From: Trichoplax adhaerens
Lineage: Eukaryota > Placozoa > Uniplacotomia > Trichoplacea > Trichoplacidae
Assembly: GCF_000150275.1 (NCBI RefSeq)
Contig: NW_002060947.1
Coordinates: 6,659,211 to 6,723,210, forward strand
Direction of reading: 5' to 3'
Length of the DNA: 64,000 nucleotides
Shown here: positions 26,215 through 39,716 of the stretch, piece after piece
Layout of the letters: each line of letters starts with the position of its first letter
How positions within the stretch are numbered: position 1 is the stretch's first letter
The notes under the pieces: generated by a model
What the model was told of the DNA's origin: nothing
The model's database searches: none
Seen by the model: only the letters and a program-made list of their open reading frames with translations
Position numbers and translations under genes: made by a program

Positions 26215-27549
26215 CTACATTGCAGTATAGTTTAACAGCTATCGAGCCACTGTAGTTACTAGTATTTCTAACTTAACTTGATTTATTTCTCTTCCCTACC
26301 TATACAATTTACGAGGCCCAGTATTAGGTTGCTGATAATGCAAAAATAAAATAGTGGCTAAGAAACGACCGATAATTTAATCTTATAGTATTTGGAAATG
26401 GAATTATCTCACGTCGTTGGTATGAGTAGCTCATAGTATTTTAATTAATGCAAGTTGGCGTACAAGTAAATCATTCGATTAAAGGCTTTTCATCTCTACT
26501 TAACTTGCAAATATGATTAAAGATCCAAGAACTACAGAAAAAATATATCGATATAACTTTGTATGACACACTATGATTCAGAATTGTTTTACCGCTGGCC
26601 AATACGTAAATATAGCATATTAATTTTTGCCATATCTCAGTACAAACGGTTAGATAAAAATAAAGCCTTTTGCTGGAGATCCAATTATACAAAATAAACC
26701 ATTAATATATTACTGCTCGAAATTTTTCACCAACAAACCATTTCAACCGTGCTCTAGATTCTTCCTTTTCTACTCCAATAACTATATATATCTTCACCTA
26801 TAAGAATTTTTAGAAAACTAAATAGAGTTTGCCTAAATATTCCATTCGAGAAAGTTTGAGTTATTAATTAAGCACGAGTAAATCTTAATGATTGCTAGAA
26901 ACTAAGTTAATAAACTTTAAAGTTAATGATTCCTTACTTGTACGTTTATATATATATTATAGCTTAAAAGTATTTTTCTAAAAATTCTATATAGTTCGCT
27001 CAAACAGTCAATTCAAGCTAGTCTGAGTTATTAATATGGTGCAAGTAAACCGTAATGATTGTTGTTCCACTTATAATTAATTGTCTTTCACCAACTATAT
27101 CAGATCTACTAGAGTAATGCTCATAGGCAGGTTACAGAAATTGCTACAGCAAATTTGTGAACTTCTATACTTTAAATTTGCATAATTTTATTTTCAATAG
27201 CTATTAAAAATGGATTTGCACATCATTGATGAACAATTAAAAAATAATTATGACATCAATTAGCAGTTAATGGAGTCATAATCATTACAAAAATTAAATT
27301 ACTAGTCTGGTATGATTATTTCGTTTCCTTTATTAATCGTCAAAATTGTATTTGGATCTGATGCTGGGCAATTATTTTAAATCGTTTTAGTCAGTACTAG
27401 TAAGTAGTCCACGTATCTCTATACTATAAGGCTTGAGAATTGCTTGCCAATTTTATCAAGATTTATCGGATCCATATTTACTTACAGGTCACTAAAATCA
27501 CTGGAACAAAGTCAAGAATTCCTATACAGCAACTCGTTGCTCATCGTTC

Positions 27550-28625
27550 TCATTTCATTAGACATATCTCTTTCTATTTGTAGCACATTGTGACGGAGTA
27601 ATTAGCTGTAGAGTTGACGATTGACCGAGTAGTGTACGCGTGTAGTTAGAGTAGCCTTGGATGTCAAGACTACCTTGGTTTAATAAACTATTTTAAAAGA
27701 CCCAGGTTTCCTTGTCGTGGGCTGATCACGACACACATATAAACTAAGACAATCTGCAAATAGTTTTTATAAACTTCTATTATATTTCTTGCTATTCAGA
27801 ACAAATTTATGTGACAAACTATGATGAATCCAAAAGTGTATTTATGATAGCGGTTACATGCTAATTAATGCAATATGCCACAGTTCATTTAGTAAGTCTT
27901 GGGCGTATTCTATGCGTCGTAAATTTTGCATTATTCTTGTCGATAATGATTTCTTATTTATTAGCCATCTCCCTTTCTATTTCTAGTATACACAAACACT
28001 GACAAGCTGCAAATGGTATTTATAAATTTTTGAGCTATTGCTTGCTATTCAGAACGAGTTGATGATATAAACCACGACGAATGAATAAACATATTCATGA
28101 TGACGATAACATGATAATTTATGCAATATGCTGATGTCACAAACCAGCTTCGTGACAAGGATAACGTAAAACAAATCTCTAAATTACTATAGTCTCCGGG
28201 ATTCAGTATCCATACTCACAAGAATTTAGACGCCTTTGATTCTACGTTAAACTCAACTAGACAATTGAGAACTGCTTTATTCAACTATCTGACGGGCTTA
28301 TATACACTTCTACAGCAGCTAACATTCACAAGTCATCTTATAAAAATACTTAGGTGAGATAACTAGTTTTTCACAGTCGGACTACAATATGTCCATTCAC
28401 AGAATCAGTGCACATTACAGCACAGCATTAAATTTACTGTAACACATTTATAATTAGAGTAATTCCTATAGTAAGTAACTAGTTGTAATATAATATCACT
28501 ATATTATATTAACCAAATTTAGATAGCTATTTCTTCACGGTAGTTCGTACCGTGACAGCTGAAGTTTATTCGGTACGTCTTGGGCGCGTTATGTTCGTCA
28601 TAAACTTTACATTATTCTTTGCTGA
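27550..28625. repeat. Decayed local duplication
   Basis: Segments starting near 27567 and 27968 share CTCYYTTTCTATTTSTAG, then AATCTGCAAATAG / AGCTGCAAATGG, then TTGCTATTCAGAAC, and an ATGCAATATGC block. The period is about 400 bp, or about 250 bp without the LTR. A block like TAAGTCTTGGGCGTATTCT near 27893 recurs as TACGTCTTGGGCGCGTTAT near 28574. The copies have diverged considerably. Confidence 0.6.
27584..27738 (+). mobile_element. Solo LTR (145 bp) with 5-bp target duplication
   Basis: The element 27589-27733 starts TGTGACGGAG and ends GATCACGACA, giving the TGT...ACA termini typical of retrotransposon LTRs. CACAT directly flanks both sides (27584-27588 and 27734-27738) as a 5-bp target-site duplication. 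AATAAA at 27682-27687 sits where an LTR polyadenylation signal would be. A diverged local duplicate of the flanking DNA (about 27965-28140) runs straight through the equivalent site without the element, and so serves as an empty site. No internal gag/pol sequence or second LTR is nearby, so this is a solo LTR left by recombination. The superfamily (Ty3-like or BEL-like) cannot be decided. Confidence 0.8.
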
Positions 28626-28727
28626 ATACACTCTGCAGGCGTTAATTGTTCTTGATATAAAGAAATTCAATTTCATCCTTGAAGAAATGTTCAAAAAGTG
28701 AAGATTTCTGTCAGACAATATGACATG

Positions 28728-28741
28728 GTATCCATAGCAAC
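28728..28741 (+). promoter_or_regulatory. X-box (RFX)-like motif upstream of gene B
   Basis: GTATCCATAGCAAC fits the two-half-site RFX X-box pattern (GTNNCC-AT-RRNAAC). It lies 348 bp before the gene B start codon. It is followed by CATTGAACTTATTCATCRAG, a block also conserved after the equivalent motifs of genes C and D. Confidence 0.6.
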
Positions 28742-29088
28742 CATTGAACTTATTCATCGAGTGATTAGCTCTTTCTTTTCAAATTTAGCCGGAAATAGTT
28801 GTTAATCAGTTGCGATTCAATGGAGTAAATGGAGTAAATAGTCAGATGTTGTTTAGAATAGTTTTAAAATAATGTATCATATCTGATGGCAATAGAATTA
28901 ATAATGACTATTAACTTAATGATAGGATAGGCCAGTTATTTTTTATCCTATTTTTAGTTATAGTATCACTTAATTGTACAGACTTGGATCTATCCGTCAC
29001 TCAAGTCTAGAAAGCTTCCTTGTTCATCATCAATCAAGTTACTAGTGGATTTATGCTTAGGCTGTAATAGAAATTTTCATTTATTATA

Positions 29089-32000
29089 ATGGCGAAAGTA
29101 AATAGGATCAGTATTATGCCTGGTAGTACCGATAATAGTAGTGATGTCGAGGAAGGAACGACCGTATGTTTTCCGCCTTTTAGGAAGAAAAAGACGAATC
29201 ATGCGAATAAGTTAAATTCAACATCGGAGAAAGTGCATGGAAGGAAAATGTCTGATTTAGTTGCAGGATCTTTCGTAAGCCTTAGCTTAGCTATTGCAAA
29301 AATGGGTGGAATAGACGTTTATGATGTAAGTTAAGATATGTACGAGCTTAAACTATGAATAAATGGTAAGGCCTTCTTTTAATGTACAACGTTACTTTAC
29401 ATTGAAAGATAGACAAGGATTTAAAACGTTATGTATTTTTGATAATATTTATTTTGCTATCGATGAAGTTAAATGGTATTAATTACCTATCTTAAATGAA
29501 AAGGCCACCTTTCCCTAAGTGATAACATTAGTACTAGAAGCATTATTAATTAAAGAGTTAAAATTTTTTGTTTGGTTTACATGATTGAGGATAAAATTAT
29601 AAATACGTAGATAGTTTGACAGTCAGAAACAGCCCTTTTTAGTGTATCTGTAGGATTTTCGTATTAGAAATACGACGACAACTTTTCTATTTCTACGCGC
29701 TATAGCTTGAAAATTTTCGCCAGAGCCATTACAGAAAAAAATAGTATAAGGAAAATCTTTTCAATTAAAATAAAAATAACAATGCTAATAATGAACTGGC
29801 AATTGGAATCGTAATTACAATAATTATGTATCGGGTAGAAATATCAAAATTGTTGTAACCTTACAAGATTAAAAATCGCCAGATGGCCTTCCATTTTCAC
29901 TTATAAAGTATAAGAATTAGTAATTCTGCTAAATAATCAGGAAAAAATCTAGATGTGATAAACTTTTTAACATATTAGTGAATATGGGTACAGGTAACGT
30001 GTGATTAATTCTTCGCCAGTTCGTTCTTGGTATAATTAGCTAAAATTTTACTAAGTATTATTCTATTTCTTATCCCTCTATGTTGTTTATTCTTCATTAA
30101 AACTTTGCATTGAGTATAATGTGAAGTGTTTGCTATCTTCTTCCACATATCAGCCGATACATCGGGTTAAAATTTCTATTTGATTATAGTAGCCACTAAC
30201 ACTACTATTAGACCGTCTATCGTTACTCCTAAAGAAACTCTAACTGGTAGATTCGGGTAATAGTAATGTTTATTACATACATCAAAAGGCTTGCACGTAG
30301 ATCTAAATAAAACAGAAGCAATAAAGCAGGTAATAGACTACTGTCTTAATGTATCATTACACTGGCTCCGAATTTTCTCTCTACATCACATCAAATCATC
30401 TAATCTTGCATTATATACCTGTACTGTTCACACCATTGCCATGTAAATATCTCCTGACACGGCAGGCATTTGTCTTCATATTATTTCTACAAAATCGGCT
30501 TAGTACTATAATCCAATATAAATCATTGAGTTTTCTATACTATCTCATCTAACTTTAATAGTGATTCCTACATTTATTCAACAATGTCCGATTCTGATTA
30601 ATTAGTCAACCAAATTTATTTCAGGCAAGTACCATCCAAAGAATGATCTGTAGCTACTTCAAGTATATATGCATTGCACATTGATTTCATACTACATTTA
30701 AGCCTATTATAAAAACGCCGCAAATATACTATCACGGATATTTCAAATAAAGTAAATTCATGCAAGATTTGATTGAAAAGCAATCAAGCAGTAGACTGGT
30801 TCAATGAATTTCAATAAGAATATAACTTTCCGGTTAAAAGCTTATCCAATGCCAAAGTCTGATTTATTGATTGATGATGACAATCCTTAATTAAACTATT
30901 TTCCAGCATGAAACATAACAAATCGCTTACCGGATACCACCTTTCCGGTCTATTAGAAAAAAAAAGCGCTAGCACGTATTTCAGCAAGCTTATTGTACTT
31001 TGTGAATCAATCAATATTGACGATCCTGATGAGATATACTGCTAGGCCTAAAAATGTCCCGCATTGCTTTATCTTAATTCTAAAAATTGCCTTGCTAACT
31101 TTATTTAAGTTATATTAAATTATTAAATAGCTATTAATATTATTCTATATTACGGATCAATTCGTTACTTTTTTCTTTCATATCTAGGCAGTTAAAAAGG
31201 GAAATTTAGATGACTTAAAAAGGGCATTTAAGTCACGATTTTACTTGGATAGAATCAATTATCCAGACGAAAATAGCTTAACTCTTATGCATCATGCAGC
31301 TATCCATAATCGCGGTGAAATTATTAACTGCCTAGCAAAACACGAAGCAGGTGCTATTAGCAATCATTACTTCTTAATCGCTGTATCCAATTTATTTTCT
31401 ATTGCAATCACCGTCATATTGTAAGAAATTAGCTTCTTTTAAAGATCTCTACCTAAACTAAGCGTTTTTACTATTACCTAGCTATTGATGTTACCATCGG
31501 AAACGCCGAAGTATCACCATTACATCTAGCTGCAAAACATAATTCATGTGCAGCAGTCAAAGCTCTACTCCAAAATGATGCCATGCTTGATGTCGTCGAT
31601 AGTACTCTAAGAACACCTTTGCATTATGCCTGCGAAAATGGTAGTAATGAAGCTGTGGAGGTAATATTCAATTTGATATTTCAGAAAGATCTAGGCATAA
31701 TTTATGGAATCATTCCGCTTTTCTTATTCAAATAAATCATAAAATAATGTAATATTTAACTGTATCTATTTAGACTATTTTATATGAGGCCGACCTCAAG
31801 AAAGTGACCCGAACCATTATTAACGCCTATGATAAAGAGCGAGAAACATCGCTACATTTAGCAGTAGCAGCTTGTTCTAAAAATATCGTGCAAAAGCTGG
31901 TAAGTGAAATTAGAGTTTATTTAATCTTTAAACTGGAGCCAATAGATATTTTTAGCTGTAAATTTAGCTATAGCGTACTGCATGCAAACATATATATATA

Positions 32001-35000
32001 TATATATATACATATATACATATATATATATACATATATATGTTATACATATATATTCGATTAGACAAGCAAGCAAGATTACTTAAGAATTGTTTTAAAT
32101 CTTGATTTTTGCATAAAAATATAAAAATATGCAGAATAAATTTACTAATATAGGTGGTAGTCTTCCTTGAGCTGTTAGATATATTTAGCTTTAAATTTAG
32201 TTATTACGTACAAGCATAAGTCGATAAGAATTGTTATTAATCTTGATTTGTGCATGAAAATATAAAAATAAGCAAAACGGAGTACTAGTGTATGTAGGTG
32301 GTAATCTTCCTTGAGCTGCTAGATAATTTAGCTTTAAACTTAGTTATAGATTACAGCTTAATAATTTAACAGACAAATATGAATCTATGTTGATAATTGC
32401 TGTTAATCTTGATCAGTGTATGAAAATATAAAAAAAACGCAGAGTAAATTATCAGTTTCGGTAGTAGTCTTTTTACTAACTATTCTAATAATTAATAATC
32501 TCTGAACATCGCCTTAAATTCTGCTAATTTGATCTCTAATTTTGTTAAATCTATAATATTATGCTAAAAATGCTGTATTTAATGTTAGCTTCGAAGTGGA
32601 GCAAATATTTATAGAAAAGATGTGCCTGGTCATACAGCATTGCTGTTAGCAGCCAAGCGAAAGAAAACTGAAATAATGAAAATAATACTAGAATTTGGTA
32701 AATGCTTAAGCTTTAACCTAACTTACTTTGAGTTGTTTCTGCTAGCCCATACCTTCAGATTGACATACAGGAAGTATTTTACATATATTTTCATTGCTAA
32801 CTGTCGCGCAAGTCTGGATCTAATTATCAATATAGTTTTACTACTAAATCATAATATTTGATAGATTGTGCAGTTGTTAAATTCTATAAAGGAATGAAAC
32901 TCTACTTATTTTTTATCTGCCTTGATTAGCCGCTACACAGGGAAAACATGATTATGTACTCGTTCCAAATGAACTTGGAATGACAGCTATTCATTTATCA
33001 GTTGATTCAGGATCTGTCGAGGTATCTCTCGCCTTAAAATGTTTCGATATAAAATAGTTTTACTGCTTTAGGCTTAGTTATGTAAGCGGGGCCGTAATAA
33101 GATTCTTTTTATAATAATTTTAATAATTAATTGCTTTCATAAATGTGAAATACTAGAAATCATAATATTGGCTATTGCTCAGAATATTTGACATTTCTAT
33201 CTTTCATCAGAATACAAAATTATGCATTGCTTTTGGAGCAGATATAGAAAGCCAATCGGTAAGTATATAAGAGCTTAAACACAAAATTAAGCCACGATCG
33301 GAATAAAATCTTCACTAAAATAGAGTAATACCGTTAATCTTGCATTGCAATGCTAAGGTTATTATATTTTCGTCAAATAACTTGCATAGTCTGAACTTCT
33401 AACTCCCTTACATTTGGCTGCATTGAATGGATATTACGAAATTACAGAAGTTTTAATTGCAAGAGGTGCTAAAGTTAATACTCCTGATTCGAAATCCAGA
33501 ACGGCTTTACATTATGCTGCTTTAAGTAATAATGTCAAATTGATGAATTTCTTAATGAATAATGTAAGATCAAGAAATATTGTGAAGTTAGGCCAAGCCA
33601 AATAAATTAAGTTAGAAAAATTAATTATAGTGATCACGCTTTTAATAGGGAGCCTTAGTCGAAGTCAGAGATGCTAAATTGCAAACTCCGTTAATGGCAG
33701 CAGCCTATCATGATGCCGCTGATGCAATCGAATTTCTATTACAAAATGGTGCAAGCACTGAAGGACGAGATCAAGAGGGCAGGAACTGCCTTCATTTAAT
33801 CGCAGAAAAATATTGTAAAGGTGCATTGACGGCTGTTATAGAAGTAAGTTTGGAGATTTTAGATTTATAGCATTATCGATACGTTGCGCAACAAAATTGT
33901 AAATATTTTTTTACATTGTAACATTTAGCACAGTAGCATCGATCTCATCAACGTTCGTGATAAACTTGGGCTTACTCCACCACTAACAGCTGCATCCTCT
34001 GGATCTGTAGCTGTAAGAGGATAATAATAATTGTAGCTAACATAAGTTCTTGAATATATACTATCAAAATCTATGTTAAAGTTCTTCTGTTAGAGAATAC
34101 CTGAATGAATGAAATATAAATGATTCGACAGCATCAACTAAGAAACTAAGAATCTTGCAATTATATTTTAAATAATGTACAGATATTATTGCAAATGGCT
34201 CAGCGATTTCAAGAATTTGTTATGCAACATGAAGACAGCAATAGCAATAACATCTTGCATTTAGCTGCATTAAATAACCATCGCGACACGGTTAAAATTA
34301 TCACCGATCACATGCCGTTTATTAATGTTAATTCACGCAACGCAACTGGGCAGAGACCTTTACATTTAGCTGCAAAGAACGGCAATAATCGAGTTATACA
34401 ATATTTAATTAAACATGGAGCTGATGTTAATACTAGGTAACTGTACATTAAAATAATATGTGTATGATAGCTCATTCAAAGTAGGATATTTGACTAACTG
34501 TATGTAATATGTTATTTGGATACGTATTGAATGTGTAATATAAAGCTAAAATTAACGCTTATGAACTTACTTGATTTTAAAACTATGGCAATAGAGGTAG
34601 CACTTTGAGGCATCTTATTTTACTTTACTAGGGATAATTGCGGTTGGACTCCTTTGCACTATACTGCAAAATATGGTTTTGCCAGCAGTGTTCAACTGTT
34701 ACTATCAAAGGAAGCAATTGTTGATGCTTTTAATGAAGGAAAGGTGAGGATTGAATAATTCTGGATTGCGGTACCAATGCAGACCAGATTAATATAATAT
34801 CAATTAATAATGATAACCAAGAAAGTTATGCTAAATTAAATTATCTAAAATAAGGCAATTCTTTAAGTAATCCAGCACAAGATGAGAAATTCCCACTATA
34901 ATTCAGTAGAGCAATACTGACTCAATTGTTTTAAATAAGCTATTGCAGGAAATATTTATTAAATTCTATTTACTAAAGTAGTAGTCAGGTGATTACAAAG

Positions 35001-38000
35001 CTTATTATTCTTATATACTCATATGCAGCTTATAAATTACATTATATCAATTTACAATTTAACTGAACGAAGTTTATTACACAAGAGGGTAGTAATTACT
35101 TTAATGTGTTAGTCTGCAATCCTGCTTGAAGAACTCCACATCAACTTTAAATCAAAATTACAGCACAGCTCGAAAAAATAATGTATCAACCATAGCATTA
35201 TCACATTTATACTTCCTGTTTATCGTTAATTAAATAAAAGTACAGCTTGAAAGAATGCGTCAGTAACAGTATTATCACACTTACATTCCCGTTTTCTTGT
35301 TCATTAAAATGATTTCTATACCTTAGAAAACGCCGTTGGTGCTTTCATGCGAGTCAGGGCATATAGAAGCGGCTAAATTGTTGCTGGAAAAAGGTGCAGA
35401 TCCTTCTGTTAGAAATGATAAGGACCAGAACTGTTTAGATATAGCTTGTGAATTTCGCTACAGTGATATTGGCCTAGCTATAATTGAAACAAGATTGTAA
35501 GTTCTCGATTTCTTACACTTATTGAACTATATTATTCTACTCCCAATATATGAACTGTTTTAAAGCTGAAACAATAAATTTCATTTTCTTTAGCTATATG
35601 GATATATTTAAAATTAAGAATCATTTCTAAGTTTGTTAATATAACTTCCTTATGAAATGTTAGCTGGGATAGGGTTATGGATAATAGATCATTTGACGGC
35701 TATAATCCAATGAAACGATTAATAGAACGATTACCCCTTGTTGCAGAGGTAAGTAACAAACAGTGCTATATCGAGTATACGGTCTATCTTCTAGTGGTGT
35801 TGTAGGGTATAAATTTGAGATGCTCCGAAAATGATGTATGAAATTAATCATTTTATTTTCACAATTATGAATTTAAGACCAGTAATCAGCAAAAGATATA
35901 AATATTAAGCTATATTAGGAGTCAAGACAAAATAATTAAATCGATTATATCAATACATTAATACTTTTACTTGTGGTTGTTTCCTATGGCTCTACTTCCC
36001 ATTAATTTCATTTTCTGGTTTATTTATATTCAGGCCGTTATGGACAAATCAATAACATATACGAAAAGCAAATATGGTAAAGATGAATGGAAACAGGTAG
36101 AAAGTATTTTCTGAAACGTACTCGTATGATTGTTATATACGAGTATATACCATCTAGTTGCTATTATCACAAGCTAGAAGGATCAGATCAACCGTTTATT
36201 TAATTAATTTCTCTGCATTAGTTCTAAATAATAGCGTTTAGATAGCTGTAAATTAGCTACATATAAATTTAGATTTGATGTCAAGCTATTTTATATTCTT
36301 AAGGTCGATAAATTGACTTGCATAATTTTAATGGTAAAGATGACAACAATTATTTTAAATTCCTATTTTTCTAAATTTAGGTAGCTTTTGATTTTACACA
36401 CCTTGAATCATCACCTGAAGATACTCATTTACAAGATGTTAAGGAAAAATATATTGCACTGAATGTAAGAATCTCTTTAAAGGCATTCTACTTTAGATAG
36501 ACATAATATTATAGAGTTATATTCTGTCACATTGATGAGCTCTTGTCTACCAAACTTAAGTATCTGTTGCACCTCATGAGATATTTTTAGCTTTCAGTTG
36601 TGAAACTTGTAGCAGGTAGAGAAAAATCTGTCATTATCTTTAACAATCTTCTCATTGTCTATTGCAGAGTATTTGCGCTCTTGATCGTGTTAGACTGATG
36701 AAACATCCTTTAATTAACGCTTATGCATATGCAAAATGGTACATAAGAACATTAACGTTTCATAAAAGAGCTATCTATTCGTATGATATAGTATTTTGAG
36801 ATAAATCATAAAAATGATACAAAATCTTCTTTATTGCCAGTAATACGAATTAATTAGATTAAACTTCGAGCAGACCTATTTAAATTATTAAATTTAAGTA
36901 TGATAATCGTTTACGTAGTACAAAAAGAAACATTGATCATTTGTCATTCCTCTGCAATCATAGGAAGGCAGCTCTTCAACTTATATACGTGTGTAAAATA
37001 GCGTTAGATATTCTCTATTTATTTGGATTGGGTATTCCTATTAGCATGAATACTATAGATTTCGTGAATTTTGTGCAAAATTCAAGTGTTCCAAATTCCT
37101 ACGTTTCAATAGTAAGTTTGCGGTAAAATCGGTGATAATCTTTGTAATAAAATGGAAACTTGTTTTATATTCATTTTTCCCCAATTCGATATATAAATTG
37201 TCGATATATCTTACCTTAATGATGAGGAAATCAGTTGCATACTAGTCAGTATATTACATCTATTGCGTTTTTTTTTTGTATTAGGCCAAACCCGGAGTTC
37301 CTATTCGAAACATTATTGTATTTATTACAGTGATGGTAATTTTATCAACCTTAAGCTACTTTTTCTTGGCTGGAGTGAGTATTGATATCTTCAGGCTAAT
37401 TCTAACTCTAATAATAACGTTAGGCTTCTTTTCCCATATCAACATTAGCGCTTAGAGTTGTCATGAAAGTCCCAAATAAAACTTGAATTAAAAAGCATTT
37501 ACGAAGAATTAAAGTGTTTTAATTATAGCATTTTCTTGACAATTTCTTATTTTCAGCGGCGAATTTTCCTCTATTTCTTGAAACAAACTTTATTTGAAGT
37601 GCTTATATCAATCTTTGGTCTGCTTTACGCTCTACCATTCGATAAGCCGATTAATTATGGGAGTATTCGTATTGGAACGCTTCTTGTTCTTTGCTTATTT
37701 GTCAACATCATATACATATTGAGAAAGTAAGGCTGACTTAGAATTCATATTCTTTATAATACAAATCATTAAAATAGCTTTATGAAAGTAAAGCTATTGT
37801 TCAGTGGATGTAAAAAAGTACCTTTACTACAACAGATGCCAGTTAACTTTACTTATTAAAGTACGTATGAAGTGATAGTTTGCTAAATGCACTGTTATGA
37901 GACAAATTACTCTACCAATAGAGAAAAAACTGTTTTAAGTGTACTAATAACCATAAAGATATATAGAATATGACGGTTTATTTATTTCTTCAAGTAATGT

Positions 38001-39716
38001 TTTTCCAATTCTGTATTAAATAGATACATACAGCTGTAATACAGCTTCGTGTATATATACGAGTAGTGTGTACATTTAATTAACGGATGATATTAAGGAT
38101 TACAATAAAGCAATGATTAGATTGTTACTGTATAGGTTTAATGATGTTAATCTTGCATTCTAGTCTTCCTGGTGTAGGCCTATACATATCAATGTTTTTT
38201 GCCACCATGATGACCATTCTTAAAGCTTCAGTGGTCTTTGTACTATTTCTGGTCGCATTTGCTGTTGCTTTTTCAATGATATTAAGCGATATGGTAAGAA
38301 AATTGTTAACACGCATTCTCAGCCATGTTTTCCTGTTATAGTAATAGATGCAATATATAAAAGATACCGCTAGCTCAATACATTGAGAAATCAAAACACA
38401 CTATTGTAGCAGTTTTACTTATTAAATGAATTCTTTATTACTGATACAGACAATATTCCGTGGGTTTGATATCGCAATAGTTACAGTATTAACCATGATG
38501 ACTGGAGAGATTAATTATGCCGATACCTTCAGCCATTTAAGTAGTACAGGAAGATTGACTGGGTTTAAAGTTGAATTATTACTTTTTGGAATTATGGTTA
38601 TTGTTATTAACATTGCATTTGCAAACTTGCTGGTGAGATGTAGAAAGATTATATATTCTTTAAAATTATTACCAATGCTAATGGAGCAATTCTATTGATA
38701 GAAATAAGAAATTCAGATATTATGCGCGGGTTAATTATCATGTAATTGATTAGATTTAATCTTAAATTTCATAATCATTTTGTATGAGGATATAATATAT
38801 CCTAGATAACTCTATAGTCTAGTTTATTAGACTTCTATAGGATTATATCAGTATCTATTTTGATATATATGATTTGTTACTAGCAGCCTTTCTTTTAGAT
38901 AGTCGTAAAGCCGTAATGAGTTATATCCTTTTAGTATTAAGGATTATTTCTTAGATTATAATGTTTGAAAACCTAACAAATTATAAATAAGCTAGCCATT
39001 ATAAATGCTAATTTCATCGAAAAATGAGTAAGATGTAATACTAATGTGTCGTTGAGCATACTAGTTCATTATAGTAGCTGAATTAACTGAGAAATATGCC
39101 CTAAAATCCAATATATAGATTGGTCTTGCCGTCGGTGATATAAATGAAGTCAAAGAAACAGCTAGCTTAAACCAAGCTAAAAATCATTTTCAGTTAATTA
39201 TTGGATCATACGAATCATATCCGATGTTCATTAAAAAGATTATGCATAGTCCAGGATTAACTATCAGGAAAGATAAACACTCGAGCTATTCGCAAAAGGT
39301 AGACATTTTACAGCTTATGTCTTAAAAAAGTTAACAAAATCTTTTAATGTTATCCTTTCTTAAACAATGTAATTTAGCAAATTTGGCATAATTTAACTGC
39401 CAAATTAAAATTCATTCAAGAAGATAAAAATGAAGCTGATCAGGAAACTAATTTGAAAGACTTGAAAGCTCTCGTTTTAAGGCAACAAACGGAGTAAGAA
39501 TTATTATGTTTTAAGCACTTTCAGTAAATCATAATTAATGAAATATAATTTTTTATAATTATCTTCAGAATAAGTCGGTTAAAAGATTTAATTGAAGACG
39601 CAAAATCAGATATTAACTTTCATGGCAATATCAACCGCACTGAAACCAAAAAACTGATTGATCAAGTCTTACAAGCAGTTAAAGCCGATGGAAGTGAAAA
39701 ATATTCCTTCGGCTAA
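29089..39716 (+). CDS. TRPA1-like: TRPA1-like cation channel, gene B
   Basis: Second channel copy, with the same domain order as gene A. 25 exons: 29089-29325, 31188-31350, 31482-31660, 31774-31899, 32589-32697, 32930-33021, 33211-33258, 33390-33563, 33649-33843, 33929-34012, 34183-34436, 34632-34743, 35327-35496, 35664-35748, 36034-36096, 36381-36464, 36668-36738, 36964-37111, 37285-37374, 37557-37726, 38164-38293, 38450-38632, 39119-39298, 39378-39493, 39569-39716. They join to 1136 residues. Ankyrin repeats span about 80-647; S1 is in exon 18 (about 755-775), S2 in 19, S3-S4 in 20 and S5 in 21; the filter is MTGEINY at about 945-951; S6 ends IVINIAFANLL; exon 23 opens IGLAVGDINEVKE; exons 24-25 form a coiled coil (LKALVLRQQTEISRLKDLIE). 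Exon 11 is one codon shorter than in gene A. AATAAA at 39791-39796 is a polyadenylation candidate 75 bases past the stop. All junctions are GT-AG and the frame is fully open. Confidence 0.94.
31930..32475. repeat. Satellite-like repeats in intron 4 of gene B
   Basis: An alternating TA/TATACA microsatellite (about 31986-32056) is followed by three diverged copies of a ~145-165-bp unit. The unit is marked by TTAATCTTGATTTGTGCATG followed by AAAATATAAAAAT (near 32090, 32235 and 32400) and GGTGGTAGTCTTCCTTGAGC. This enlarges intron 4 to 689 bp, against 115 bp in gene A. Gene C's intron 4 (417 bp) contains a weakly related ATGAATCTCGATCCTAATTA segment. Confidence 0.65.

Larger units (their letters stand above)
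25898..29088. other. Intergenic DNA between genes A and B
   Basis: Holds no supported gene. It contains a three-copy short tandem repeat (26091-26214), an imperfect direct duplication (about 26800-26897 and 26968-27063), the solo LTR at 27589-27733, and a decayed duplication spanning about 27550-28140 with a third partial copy near 28563-28625. A small palindrome, CACGGTA-GTTCG-TACCGTG, sits near 28537. The last 360 bases are the conserved upstream region of gene B. Confidence 0.6.

Noticed and set aside
31986-32056. CRISPR-like or functional repeat array
   Set aside because: This is a simple TA/TATACA microsatellite in an intron, with no spacers.
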